Assembly (NCBI RefSeq): GCF_900089075.1
Contig: NZ_LT593745.1
Span: 62,001-126,000, forward strand
Length of the DNA stretch: 64,000 nucleotides
Direction of reading: 5' to 3'
Origin: Vaginella massiliensis
Lineage (GTDB): Bacteria; Bacteroidota; Bacteroidia; Flavobacteriales; Weeksellaceae
Position numbers and translations under genes: made by a program
Notes under the pieces: generated by a model
What the model was told of the DNA's origin: nothing
Databases searched by the model: none
The model's input: the letters and a program-made list of their open reading frames with translations, nothing else
Part shown: piece by piece, positions 1 to 8,682 of the stretch
Layout of the letters: each line of letters opens with the position of its first letter
Numbering within the stretch: position 1 is the stretch's first letter

Positions 1-878
1 TAAACGCCTTTTGGCGTAATCATCAAACCGAAGAAAATAACTCCAGCAAATGCCAAACCTTCTTTGATCAATCCGCATTTTGTAGGCTCCAAAATTTCTT
101 CTTCGAACATGCTGAAATGTTCTTCTGTAAACAATGGATTTGGAGCAACAACGCCCATTCCGCCAGTATTGAGACCAGTTTCGCCTTCGCCAATTTTCTT
201 GTGGTCTTTGGCAGCAATAAAAGGAACGATTTTCTTACCGTTGAAAAACGATAAAATCGATGCCTCGAATCCTTCTAAATATTCTTCGATCACCACTTCG
301 TTTCCTGCATCGCCAAAGGTCTTATCTTCCATGATTTCGAGAACCGCTTTTTTTGCTTCTTCAAAATCTTGGCAAATAATCACGCCTTTTCCAGCAGCCA
401 AACCAGAGGCTTTGACCACGATAGGATATTCTTGCGATTCTAAATATTCGATTGCCAACATTGGTCCTCGAAAATTTTTGTATTTTGCAGTTTTCACGCC
501 ATATTTCGACATAAAATCTTTGGCAAAAGCCTTAGACGCTTCCAATTGTGCAGCTGCTTTATGCGGACCGAAAATGGCTAAATCTTCTGCTTGGAACAGG
601 TCTACAATTCCTTCTGCCAGCTCGGCTTCTGGTCCTACGAAAGTTAGATCGATCTGATTTTCTTTGGCAAAATTTTTCATTTCCTCAAGGGAAGAAAGCG
701 CCACATTGGTACCAATTTGTGCTGTTCCGGCATTTCCTGGAGCGAAAAAGAGTTCGAGTTCTTTGCCTTTTCGATTGAAGTCTTCTGCAAACTTCCAACC
801 AATGGCGTGCTCTCGACCACCACTTCCGATGATTAATATTTTTGTGGTGGAATCTGAATTATGAGTGATGTTGTTCAT
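1..878 (-). CDS. purD: Phosphoribosylamine-glycine ligase, 3' end cut by window edge
   Basis: Joins phosphoribosylamine and glycine with ATP to give GAR, the second step of purine synthesis. The start is the ATG at 876-878, which I read on the minus strand because no stop lies inside the window. The N-terminal nucleotide motif GSGGREHA is at about residues 18-25, and an ATP-grasp stretch with VVKASGLAAGKGV follows. About 292 residues are visible; the family is usually about 420-430, so the C-terminal third lies outside. It starts 19 bp after purH and is probably co-transcribed with purN and purH. Recognition is firm; only the missing end is unknown. Confidence 0.95.
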   Translation of the reverse strand, partial: MNNITHNSDSTTKILIIGSGGREHAIGWKFAEDFNRKGKELELFFAPGNAGTAQIGTNVALSSLEEMKNFAKENQIDLTFVGPEAELAEGIVDLFQAEDLAIFGPHKAAAQLEASKAFAKDFMSKYGVKTAKYKNFRGPMLAIEYLESQEYPIVVKASGLAAGKGVIICQDFEEAKKAVLEIMEDKTFGDAGNEVVIEEYLEGFEASILSFFNGKKIVPFIAAKDHKKIGEGETGLNTGGMGVVAPNPLFTEEHFSMFEEEILEPTKCGLIKEGLAFAGVIFFGLMITPKGV

Positions 879-897
879 TTTTACTTTTCTTCTATTT

Positions 898-2409
898 TTA
901 ATGCATAAAATGTCTCATTCCTGTCACCACCATCGGAATTCCGTGTTCGTTACAAGCAGCCACAGAATCTTCGTCTTTGATAGATCCGCCAGGTTGAATA
1001 ATTGCTTTGATTCCGTTTGCGGCAGCAAAATCGACCACATCACGGAACGGGAAAAATGCATCGGAAGCCAATACCAAATCCTCTTGTACCTTTTCTTTTG
1101 CTCGTTCTATCGCTTGTTGAGCAGCCCAAATGCGATTCGTTTGTCCGCCTCCAATTCCGTATGCTTGTCCGTTGGTTGCCACTACAATTGCGTTGGATTT
1201 TACCCATTTTACAATTTTTTGAGCAAAAATCAAATCGGTCATTTGTTTTTCAGACGGTTGTGCTTGGGTCACCACTTTCAAATCTTTTGAGAATTGGTTA
1301 TCGGTCGATTGAACAATCAAACCGCCATCCACTTTTACGTAAGTTACTTTATCAGAAACTGGATTATTGACTTTGATGATGCGTACATTTTTTTTAGCTT
1401 TGAAAATTTCTAAAGCTTCTTCTGTAAACGCTGGAGCGATAACGATTTCTAAGAAAATTTTATTCAATTCGACAGCTGTTTTTCCGTCTACTTCTTTGTT
1501 GAAAGCTACAATTCCTCCGAAGATTGACATAGGGTCGCATTCATAAGCCTTCAGATAAGCATCGACCACTGTTTCGCCAATAGCAACGCCGCATGGTGTA
1601 GAATGCTTCACGGCACAGCAGGTTGTTTCTTCGAATTCGACAACCACTTTGTAAGCCAAATCCATATCTCGAATATTATTGAAAGACAACTCCTTACCTT
1701 GTAAATATTCGAAATCTTTCATAGCACCATTTTTTGTTTTATCTACGTAGTAAGCCGCTTTTTGGTGTGGATTTTCACCATAACGCAAGTCCATTACTTT
1801 TTCGTAAGAAGACTCTAAGAATTGAGGGAAGTCATCACCCAACAGGTAAGACGAAATAGCCGCATCGTAAGCAGCCGTGAGGTTGAATACCTTTCCTGCA
1901 CACCTTTTACGGGTTTCGATCGAGGTGGTTCCGTTTTCACGGATTTCATCCATAACTTTTTGATAATCACTCACATCTGTCACAACAGTTACGTCATAAA
2001 AATTCTTTGCAGATGAGCGCAACATCGAAGGACCACCAATATCGATAAACTCGATCATTTCTGCTTCTGATAAACCCGTGTTCATTTTTTCGAAAAATGG
2101 ATACAAATTTACGATGACAATATCGATAGGGTTAATTCCATGTTCTGCAATGGTTGCCATATGATTTTCGTCTGCACGACGAGCCATGATACCGCCGTGA
2201 ATTGCAGGGTGTAACGATTTTACTCGTCCGTCTAAAATTTCTGGAAAGCCCGTTACATCTTTTACTTCGGTTACTTCAATCCCATTGTCTTGCAAGTGTT
2301 TGAATGTTCCTCCTGTCGACAAAATTTTGTATCCTTGATTGACCAAGAATGTTGCAAACTCTAATAAGTTTGACTTGTCCGAAACACTGATTAAGGCTTG
2401 TTTCTGCAT
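898..2409 (-). CDS. purH: Bifunctional AICAR formyltransferase / IMP cyclohydrolase
   Basis: Catalyses the last two steps to IMP: formyl transfer from 10-formyl-THF to AICAR, then ring closure. The 503 residues fit the family (about 510-530). The N-terminal MGS-like cyclohydrolase domain carries STGGT at 31-35 and the stretch SLHPAIHGG at about 65-73. The C-terminal transformylase domain has RYGENPHQ at 209-216 and the catalytic Lys-His motif KHSTPCG at 268-274. It sits 88 bp after purN and 19 bp before purD, all on the minus strand. Nothing in it looks damaged. Confidence 0.97.
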   Translation of the reverse strand: MQKQALISVSDKSNLLEFATFLVNQGYKILSTGGTFKHLQDNGIEVTEVKDVTGFPEILDGRVKSLHPAIHGGIMARRADENHMATIAEHGINPIDIVIVNLYPFFEKMNTGLSEAEMIEFIDIGGPSMLRSSAKNFYDVTVVTDVSDYQKVMDEIRENGTTSIETRKRCAGKVFNLTAAYDAAISSYLLGDDFPQFLESSYEKVMDLRYGENPHQKAAYYVDKTKNGAMKDFEYLQGKELSFNNIRDMDLAYKVVVEFEETTCCAVKHSTPCGVAIGETVVDAYLKAYECDPMSIFGGIVAFNKEVDGKTAVELNKIFLEIVIAPAFTEEALEIFKAKKNVRIIKVNNPVSDKVTYVKVDGGLIVQSTDNQFSKDLKVVTQAQPSEKQMTDLIFAQKIVKWVKSNAIVVATNGQAYGIGGGQTNRIWAAQQAIERAKEKVQEDLVLASDAFFPFRDVVDFAAANGIKAIIQPGGSIKDEDSVAACNEHGIPMVVTGMRHFMH

Positions 2410-2497
2410 TGTGATTAGTTTTATATTTTTAAGTTTTTAAAGTTTTATACTAAAAAAACCTCAAAGACCAATAGTCCTCAAGGCGATATGATGGATA

Positions 2498-3058
2498 TTA
2501 TGCTTCGCTAATTTGCTTTATGGCTTCTACCAAAATTTTCTTTTCTACCTCGGCTACTTTCCGTTGTAAATCAGAAACTTGGTCTTCATCCTCCACCTCA
2601 AAAGTTCCTTGAACGATGATGTCGCCCTCGTCTACTTCGGCTGTTACATAATGCACCGTTGCTCCAGAAATTTTATCGCCCGAAGCTAAAACCGCTTCAT
2701 GCACTTTGGAACCGTACATGCCTTTTCCGCCAAATTTTGGTAACAAAGATGGGTGGATATTGATGATTTTATTTTGCCAGTTTTGGGTAAATTCGGGTTT
2801 GAGAATGCTTAGAAAACCTGCCAACACAATCAAATCGATGTCTTCTCCTTCTAAATTATGCGCCGCATCTTCGCTAAAAGTTTTACGGTCGAGCACATAA
2901 GTGCGAATGTTTTTATCCAACGATCGTTCGATTGCGAAACAGTCTCGATCTGTCATTACCATCGAGATTTCTACATTCGACAAATAACCCGATTCTACAG
3001 CATCGATAATGTTTTGAAGATTTGTTCCTCCGCCAGAAACAAACACTGCTATTTTCAT
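2498..3058 (-). CDS. purN: Phosphoribosylglycinamide formyltransferase (10-formyl-THF dependent)
   Basis: Formylates GAR to FGAR, the third step of the pathway. The phosphate-binding loop SGGGTNLQ is at residues 8-15. The catalytic triad of the family is present as N100, H102 (INIHPSLLP) and D143. Length 186 is slightly short of the E. coli enzyme (212) but complete. It heads the purN-purH-purD group. A possible promoter -7 element (TAACTTTG) lies at 3140-3147, but its -33 box is weak. No riboswitch-like sequence is visible in its leader. Confidence 0.95.
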   Translation of the reverse strand: MKIAVFVSGGGTNLQNIIDAVESGYLSNVEISMVMTDRDCFAIERSLDKNIRTYVLDRKTFSEDAAHNLEGEDIDLIVLAGFLSILKPEFTQNWQNKIINIHPSLLPKFGGKGMYGSKVHEAVLASGDKISGATVHYVTAEVDEGDIIVQGTFEVEDEDQVSDLQRKVAEVEKKILVEAIKQISEA

Positions 3059-3139
3059 TGTTTTAGAATATGAAATTAATTGGAAATCTTGCGTGATTGG
3101 TACTGCTAATGAGCGTACGACAGAAAAACAAGATTTCTA

Positions 3140-3147
3140 CAAAGTTA
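3140..3147 (-). promoter_or_regulatory. Possible -7 promoter element of purN-purH-purD
   Basis: On the minus strand the sequence reads TAACTTTG, matching the Bacteroidota -7 consensus TAnnTTTG. Transcription from it would give a leader of about 75 nt before purN. The expected TTTG box 19-21 nt upstream is only T-rich here, so the call is tentative. Confidence 0.35.
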
Positions 3148-3246
3148 TATCAAATCTTAGACAGATAAAACCTGTATTCATTATTTTTTTAGGTTTAATG
3201 GTTGGAGGAAGTTTTAGCCTAAATTAAAGTTTAAAATGGTAAAGAA

Positions 3247-4923
3247 TTAAATAAACAATAATGCTTTCTTGATTTCTTCGTAACTAAGCGCTCCATCAAA
3301 ATAATCAAAAATTGGTTTGAGGATTTTGTTGTCTACAATTTCGATTTCACCATAGGCAAATCTCACCTTTTCTATAATTTCTTTGGAAGGTTTGAAAGGT
3401 GAAAGATCAATACAAGGATCTATTTCTTTTATTTTGCCAAGATGATCTACGATTACAGAGGTCGTCAAGCCTCGTTTTTCGGCAATCTGCTCCAAGCTCA
3501 AACCTTCTTTTACATAGTCTAAGGTAATTTCTACGGTTGATTTTTTCTGACCTTTTTCTTTTAACTTATTTTTCTCAACATTTTTGGCGATTTGTTTTCG
3601 ATCTAGCGTTCCTCCTGCATAACGGATGAATGTAGCCCAAGTAGATTGGAGTTGCTTTTGGTCCAACACCTCATCGATATGATGCGAAAGCTCTTGAAAA
3701 CGTTTGTCTGCTTTCATGGCCAACGCATCGATTTCTAATGCCGTTTGATTGAGCCCATGCAGATACAGCGATTCTAAGTTGCGCAAACGTGACAAGGCAA
3801 CGTAACCTTGCCCCTTCTCGAATGCTTTCGACAAATCGATATAGGCAGAATCTAAGGTCATCCCTTGAGATTTGTGAACTGTAATTGCCCAAGCCAAACG
3901 CAAAGGAACTTGAGTGAAGGATGCTAAAGCTTTGCCCGTTTCGTCTTCTATTGCCCAGGCTTCGGGTTTTGCAACAAAAAATTCGCCATCGGTAGATTTT
4001 ACAATTGGCTCATCTTTTTCGGTGTAGCCAGTTACCGTTCCCAAGGTTCCGTTGACAAATCCGACCTCGAAATTGTTACGAACAAACATCACCTTGGCTC
4101 CGATTTTCAGTTCGAGTAATTCTTCTGCCAAAACAGATTTTTTCAAAACTTCTATCAAAGCAGAATTTCCGGCAAGTTTTGCCTTGTACAACTTGGCAGT
4201 CGCATCGATTTGCTGTAATTGTCCTTTGTTGATTCGATCTACATCTATATTATGGGTAAACAAACGCGTTTGTGACTCCATTTCGTCTGGAAAATACGAG
4301 ATTCTAGACTCGAGTAATTCAAGGCAACGAGAAGAGATATTTCCCGATCGTATTTCGTTCAACACATCATTCAGTGCATTGTTCGACTGGCGATATTGTT
4401 CGGTGAGATAGCAAACGTGCACCCTTGCATTGACCCAAGCCTCAGACATGAAACAGAATTTATCGCGAGACTCTTCCCACTCTTCGCCAATGGGTGGTAA
4501 TTGGAAGAAATCTCCCGAAAAAACCACTTGAATTCCGCCAAAAGGTTCGTCGTTTTGTTTAAAAAATTTCAAAACAAAATCCACCGCATCCAACTGATTG
4601 CGATGCAACATCGATATTTCATCAATGATCAAAACTTTGACTTTTTCCATTTTATCGCGAAAGAATTTTTTTACGCGCAATTTGGCCAAGTAACTTTCCG
4701 ATACGTGATTTTTTATACCGATTCCCGCCCACGAATGAATGGTTTGCCCGTTCATATGCGTTGCCGCAATACCCGTAGAAGCTGTGATTGCAACGGCAAT
4801 ACCGTGATTTTTGAGGTATTGTATATACTGGTTGAGCACATAGGTTTTACCTGCACCCGCAGAACCAGTGAGAAAGACATTTCGCCCCGATTTTAAGATT
4901 GCAAGTGCTTTGGATTGTTGCAT
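3247..4923 (-). CDS. Pif1/RecD2-like SF1B DNA helicase with C-terminal helix-turn-helix
   Basis: A probable ATP-driven DNA helicase of superfamily 1B. Walker A GSAGAGKT is at residues 20-27, Walker B IIDEISML at 99-106, SGDFFQLPPI at 136-145, and the C-terminal core motifs HKSQGMTLD (350-358) and GYVALSRLR (373-381). After residue about 455 comes a basic linker and a small helix-turn-helix region (about 470-515), resembling the HTH_40 domain attached to some Bacteroidota helicases. It lies between the two purine gene blocks without an obvious link to purine synthesis. A TATATTTG element at 4950-4957 may be its promoter. The exact role (replication, repair or recombination) is not decided by sequence. 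Confidence 0.85.
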   Translation of the reverse strand: MQQSKALAILKSGRNVFLTGSAGAGKTYVLNQYIQYLKNHGIAVAITASTGIAATHMNGQTIHSWAGIGIKNHVSESYLAKLRVKKFFRDKMEKVKVLIIDEISMLHRNQLDAVDFVLKFFKQNDEPFGGIQVVFSGDFFQLPPIGEEWEESRDKFCFMSEAWVNARVHVCYLTEQYRQSNNALNDVLNEIRSGNISSRCLELLESRISYFPDEMESQTRLFTHNIDVDRINKGQLQQIDATAKLYKAKLAGNSALIEVLKKSVLAEELLELKIGAKVMFVRNNFEVGFVNGTLGTVTGYTEKDEPIVKSTDGEFFVAKPEAWAIEDETGKALASFTQVPLRLAWAITVHKSQGMTLDSAYIDLSKAFEKGQGYVALSRLRNLESLYLHGLNQTALEIDALAMKADKRFQELSHHIDEVLDQKQLQSTWATFIRYAGGTLDRKQIAKNVEKNKLKEKGQKKSTVEITLDYVKEGLSLEQIAEKRGLTTSVIVDHLGKIKEIDPCIDLSPFKPSKEIIEKVRFAYGEIEIVDNKILKPIFDYFDGALSYEEIKKALLFI

Positions 4924-5018
4924 GATTGGCTAAAGAAAATGATGAATTGCAAATATATAAATTTTAATACGATGGAATTGGTTTGAAAATTGTTGTGAAT
5001 AAAGCAAACGTATGAGCT

Positions 5019-5237
5019 ATGATTTTTATTGGAGGAGTTTCAACCAAAGGTAAAACTTTAGAAGAGGGCTATTTTCAATGTCCTATTTGTCAACAGCAAC
5101 GGCAATACAAATTGCGTAGTTACCGCAAGCATCTTTCCTTATTTTTTATTCCAGTTGTCCCGATAGGAAAATCGGACGAGACGGTTACATGCCAATATTG
5201 TAAAACCGAAATGCCGACTTCTGTTTTGAAACAATAG
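5019..5237 (+). CDS. Small zinc-ribbon protein
   Basis: A 72-residue protein with two CxxC pairs, CPIC at about 21-24 and CQYC at about 58-61, which should bind one zinc ion. Between them is a basic stretch and a short hydrophobic run (LSLFFIPVVPIG). This layout is that of short zinc-ribbon proteins of unknown role common in Bacteroidota. It is the only plus-strand gene in the purine region and is followed at once by a strong hairpin terminator, which supports it as a real, separately expressed gene. No function is assigned. Confidence 0.75.
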   Translation: MIFIGGVSTKGKTLEEGYFQCPICQQQRQYKLRSYRKHLSLFFIPVVPIGKSDETVTCQYCKTEMPTSVLKQ

Positions 5238-5240
5238 CAA

Positions 5241-5271
5241 AAGGTCAGGCTTTTTGTACCTGACCTTTTTG
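5241..5271 (+). terminator. Rho-independent terminator between convergent genes
   Basis: An inverted repeat with arms AAAGGTCAGG and CCTGACCTTT encloses a T-rich loop and is followed by T residues. It ends the zinc-ribbon gene. The A-run on the other side means it can also serve purM, which converges from the right. Confidence 0.85.
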
Positions 5272-5301
5272 ATTGTTTTTGATTGGAAAAAGCGATTGAA
5301 A

Positions 5302-6294
5302 TTAGTTCAAAACTATTTTTTCTTCGCCTTTTTTTATTTCTCCGATTACGGCACTATTTTCTATCAGATTCAATACTTTTTCTGCGTCATTTTGGTCGAC
5401 TATCACCACCATTCCTACGCCCATATTGAATGTGCCAAACATTTCATCTTCGTTAATCGCACCTCTTTTTGCTAATTCTTTCATGATAGCCGGAACTTGA
5501 ATTTTTGATTTTTCAATCACCGCACTCAAGCCTTCTGGCATGATTCTCGGTACATTTTCGATCAATCCACCTCCCGTAATATGCGCAATACCAGTCATTT
5601 CGATTCCTGCATCTTTCAACTTGAAGATGTCGTTTTGGTATAATTTGGTCGGCACCAACAAGGTTTCGTATAACGGTTTTCCTTCAAAAACTTCGTTCAT
5701 ATCGGTAAAAATTTTACGCACCAGAGAGAATCCGTTCGAATGAAAACCACTAGATGGTAATGCGATAATTTTCTGACCTTCTTTGATTTTTGAACCATCG
5801 ATGATTTCGTCGCGTTCAACGATACCAACGCAGAAGCCTGCCACATCGTAATCTCCTACTTGGTACATGCCGGGCATTTCGGCTGTTTCTCCTCCGATGA
5901 GTGCTGTACCCGTTTCTTTACACGCATTGGCAATTCCGGTAACAATTTGGGCAGCAACATCCGAGTCTAGCTTACCACAAGCCAAATAGTCTAGAAAGAA
6001 CAAAGGTTTTGCTCCGTGACACAGGATATCATTGGCACACATGGCAAAGCAATCGATGCCCACTGTGTTGTAAATTTTAGCGTCTAATGCAATTCTCAAT
6101 TTGGTACCAACACCATCTGTACCCGATACCAATACAGGATTTTTGTATCCACCGATCTGATAAAATGCTCCAAAACTCCCGATGCCATTCAGCACATTGT
6201 CGTTGTGCGTCTCAGCAACGGCTTGTTTTATTTTCGATACTGTTTGATAGCCTTCTTCTTTATCTACTCCTGCTTGTTTGTAGGTATTACTCAT
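5302..6294 (-). CDS. purM: Phosphoribosylformylglycinamidine cyclo-ligase (AIR synthetase)
   Basis: Closes the imidazole ring of FGAM with ATP to give AIR. The 330 residues cover the whole family, with a GIGSFGAFY stretch near residue 40, VSGTDGVGTKL, and the signature GGETAEMPGMY near residue 140. It is the last gene of the purL-purC-purF-purM unit, 40 bp after purF, and ends at a bidirectional hairpin. If the unit is one transcript, the purL-leader riboswitches also govern this gene. Confidence 0.96.
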   Translation of the reverse strand: MSNTYKQAGVDKEEGYQTVSKIKQAVAETHNDNVLNGIGSFGAFYQIGGYKNPVLVSGTDGVGTKLRIALDAKIYNTVGIDCFAMCANDILCHGAKPLFFLDYLACGKLDSDVAAQIVTGIANACKETGTALIGGETAEMPGMYQVGDYDVAGFCVGIVERDEIIDGSKIKEGQKIIALPSSGFHSNGFSLVRKIFTDMNEVFEGKPLYETLLVPTKLYQNDIFKLKDAGIEMTGIAHITGGGLIENVPRIMPEGLSAVIEKSKIQVPAIMKELAKRGAINEDEMFGTFNMGVGMVVIVDQNDAEKVLNLIENSAVIGEIKKGEEKIVLN

Positions 6295-6334
6295 TTTTTA
6301 ACGTTTACAATTAAAGTTTTCATTTACTTTTTGC

Positions 6335-7834
6335 TCAACAACATGCCGAGCTTTCTTCTTTGTTTGTTTGATTGGTATAATTTACAGGATATTTCTCTGT
6401 AAAACAACCAAAACAATGGTTTTTGCTTCCAAGTAAATCGATAAGATTATCAACCGTAAGGAAATCTAACGAGTCTACTTGTAGGTATTCTTTCACCTCA
6501 TCTATTGTCTTGTTTCCAGAAATAAGATCGGCTTTGGAAGGCATATCGATTCCTAAGTAACACGGTGCGATGATGGGTGGCGATGCTGATCGGAAATGAA
6601 TTTCTTTAGCGCCAGCTTCTTTCAAAATTTTGACCAATAACTTAGACGTTGTTCCACGCACGATAGAATCGTCCAAGACTACAATGCGTTTGTCTTTGAT
6701 TCTGTTGGCTATCGGGTTCAATTTCAGGTTTACAATTCGTTCGCGCATTTCTTGAGAAGGCACAATAAAAGAACGCGACATATAGCGATTTTTGACCAAA
6801 ATTGGTTCGTACGGTATTCCCGAGGCTTCAGAAAAACCAATTGCCGACGGGACTCCCGAATCGGGTACGCCAATGACCAAATCGGCATCGACCGGATTCT
6901 GTTCATACAATTTTCGACCAGACTCTACTCGGAGATCGTAAATCTCTAATCCTTCTAAATTTGAATCTGGGCGAGCAAAATAGATGTATTCGAAAGCACA
7001 AATATCGCGATGTTTGGGCTGATTGAGCGAGTAGGAATGCAATCCAGATTCGTTGACCACTACGATTTCGCCTGGCTCTACATCACGAAAAAAAGTTGCT
7101 CCGACCGCATCGAGGGCACAGGTCTCTGAACTGAAAATGTACGCGTCACCCAATTTGCCGATACACAACGGACGGATACCATTTGGATCGCGAAAAGCTG
7201 CCAATTGGTTGTTTGCCAACAACAAGACCGAGTAAGCACCTTTTATTTTTTCGGTTCCTTTTTGTATGGCTTCGTGTAATTCTAAATGAGAATATTTTTG
7301 GATAGAACGCAAAAGAACTTCGGTATCTGAAGTCGCCAAAAACGGCAAACCTTCTTTTTCCAATTCTTCGCGCAAAGCCGCAACCTCGATTAAATTTCCA
7401 TTGTGAGCAATAGAAAAATGCGGTTTCCCATACATATTGTAGGTATACAACGGCTGAATGTTTCTTCGGCTTCCGTCGCCTGCCGTCGTATAACGCGTGT
7501 GTCCAATGGCTGCATTTCCTTGGTACTCCTCGATTTCGTCTTCCATAGTTTTGAAAACATCGAGTACCAAACCGGCTTTTTTTACCGTTTTCAGCAATCC
7601 GTCTTTCAAGAAAGTCACACCACAAGCTTCTTGTCCTCTATGTTGCAAAGCAAATAAACCAAATTGTGTGATGGAATAGGTATTGATATTAGTCGGTGAA
7701 TAAATACCGAATATACCACATTCCTCGTTTACCGCATCAACGGTGTCGCTTGCATATTTCTTGAGAATATTGCGTTGATAGAATTCTTTGAGGTATTGAG
7801 CTTTTAGTTGACTTTTGTAGGATATTTTATCCAT
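6335..7834 (-). CDS. purF: Amidophosphoribosyltransferase with long propeptide
   Basis: First committed step: transfers ammonia from glutamine to PRPP. The catalytic Cys is C39 in ECGIFGI, so about 38 residues must be removed first, longer than the 11-residue propeptide of B. subtilis. It is the iron-sulfur type: cysteines in DICAFEY and APCYLG and the C-terminal CFGC pair match the 4Fe-4S ligands of the B. subtilis enzyme. The PRPP loop is VVLDDSIVRGTTS. It lies 18 bp after purC. As the pathway's flux-setting enzyme, it is the natural target of the riboswitches upstream. Confidence 0.96.
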   Translation of the reverse strand: MDKISYKSQLKAQYLKEFYQRNILKKYASDTVDAVNEECGIFGIYSPTNINTYSITQFGLFALQHRGQEACGVTFLKDGLLKTVKKAGLVLDVFKTMEDEIEEYQGNAAIGHTRYTTAGDGSRRNIQPLYTYNMYGKPHFSIAHNGNLIEVAALREELEKEGLPFLATSDTEVLLRSIQKYSHLELHEAIQKGTEKIKGAYSVLLLANNQLAAFRDPNGIRPLCIGKLGDAYIFSSETCALDAVGATFFRDVEPGEIVVVNESGLHSYSLNQPKHRDICAFEYIYFARPDSNLEGLEIYDLRVESGRKLYEQNPVDADLVIGVPDSGVPSAIGFSEASGIPYEPILVKNRYMSRSFIVPSQEMRERIVNLKLNPIANRIKDKRIVVLDDSIVRGTTSKLLVKILKEAGAKEIHFRSASPPIIAPCYLGIDMPSKADLISGNKTIDEVKEYLQVDSLDFLTVDNLIDLLGSKNHCFGCFTEKYPVNYTNQTNKEESSACC

Positions 7835-7852
7835 TTTTTAATCTTGACTTAA

Positions 7853-8575
7853 TTAGTTAAGAACATTGGTTAATCGGTTGTAAACTTCGTGATAAGCTTC
7901 TGATACTTCGCCCAAATCACGACGAAAACGGTCTTTGTCTAATTTCTTTCCGGTTTCTACATCCCATAGACGGCATGTATCGGGTGAAATTTCGTCTGCA
8001 AGCAAGATATTTCCGTCTTGATCTTTTCCAAATTCGATTTTGAAATCGGCCAAAATCAATCCTGCTTTTAAGAATAATTCTTTGAGCGCTTCGTTTATTT
8101 TATCGGTAATTGCATACAAAGTTTTGAGTTCGTCATAAGTTGCTGCACCCAATAATACAGCATGATGATCGTTGATCAAAGGATCGCCTAACTCGTCTTT
8201 TTTGTAACAAATATCGAAAATGGTTACGGGTGATTTTGCTCCTTCTTCCAGACCCAATCGTTGCGCCATCGATCCTGCGACATAATTGCGAACAACCATC
8301 TCGAGTGGAATTATGGATACTTTTTTCACGAGTTGTTCACGGTCGTTCAATTGTTCGATAAAATGGGTTGGGATTCCTTTATCGATGAGGTATCGAAAAA
8401 TCAAGGTTGAGATTTTGTTGTTCATCTCGCCCTTATCTTGTACGGTACCTTTTTTCTGAGCATTGAATGCTGTTGCATCATCTTTGTAAAAGACGATTAC
8501 TTTGTCGGGATCTTCTGTTGCATAAACTTGTTTTGCTTTTCCCTCGTAAATGAATTCTTTTTTTGATAAGCTCAT
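7853..8575 (-). CDS. purC: SAICAR synthetase
   Basis: Joins aspartate to CAIR with ATP. The start chosen is the ATG at 8573-8575, giving 241 residues that begin MSLSKKEF and lead straight into the family's YEGKAKQVY. An in-frame GTG at 8623 would add 16 Lys/Thr/Gln-rich residues with no counterpart in the family. Later motifs include [13 protein letters not shown] and [12 protein letters not shown]. It follows purL by 107 bp and precedes purF by 18 bp. I see no terminator in the purL-purC gap. Confidence 0.95.
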   Translation of the reverse strand: MSLSKKEFIYEGKAKQVYATEDPDKVIVFYKDDATAFNAQKKGTVQDKGEMNNKISTLIFRYLIDKGIPTHFIEQLNDREQLVKKVSIIPLEMVVRNYVAGSMAQRLGLEEGAKSPVTIFDICYKKDELGDPLINDHHAVLLGAATYDELKTLYAITDKINEALKELFLKAGLILADFKIEFGKDQDGNILLADEISPDTCRLWDVETGKKLDKDRFRRDLGEVSEAYHEVYNRLTNVLN

Positions 8576-8682
8576 CGCGTGTAGTGTTGTTTTTTGTTTT
8601 GTTTGTTTCGAAATGAAATTCACTTCGTTTGTATGTGTTTGTCTTGATTTTATTATTAAAATAGTTTCGATAAATCGTTTTC

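Noticed and set aside
865-1290. A 141-codon plus-strand frame, and many similar frames opposite purH, purL, the RND pump and others.
   Set aside because: They lie antisense to well-recognised genes and their composition reflects the codon use of the other strand.
3059-3246. A purine riboswitch before purN.
   Set aside because: None of the conserved core words is present on the minus strand.
8576-8623. A GTG start for purC 16 codons upstream.
   Set aside because: The extra residues are low-complexity and absent from the family; the ATG at 8575 fits.
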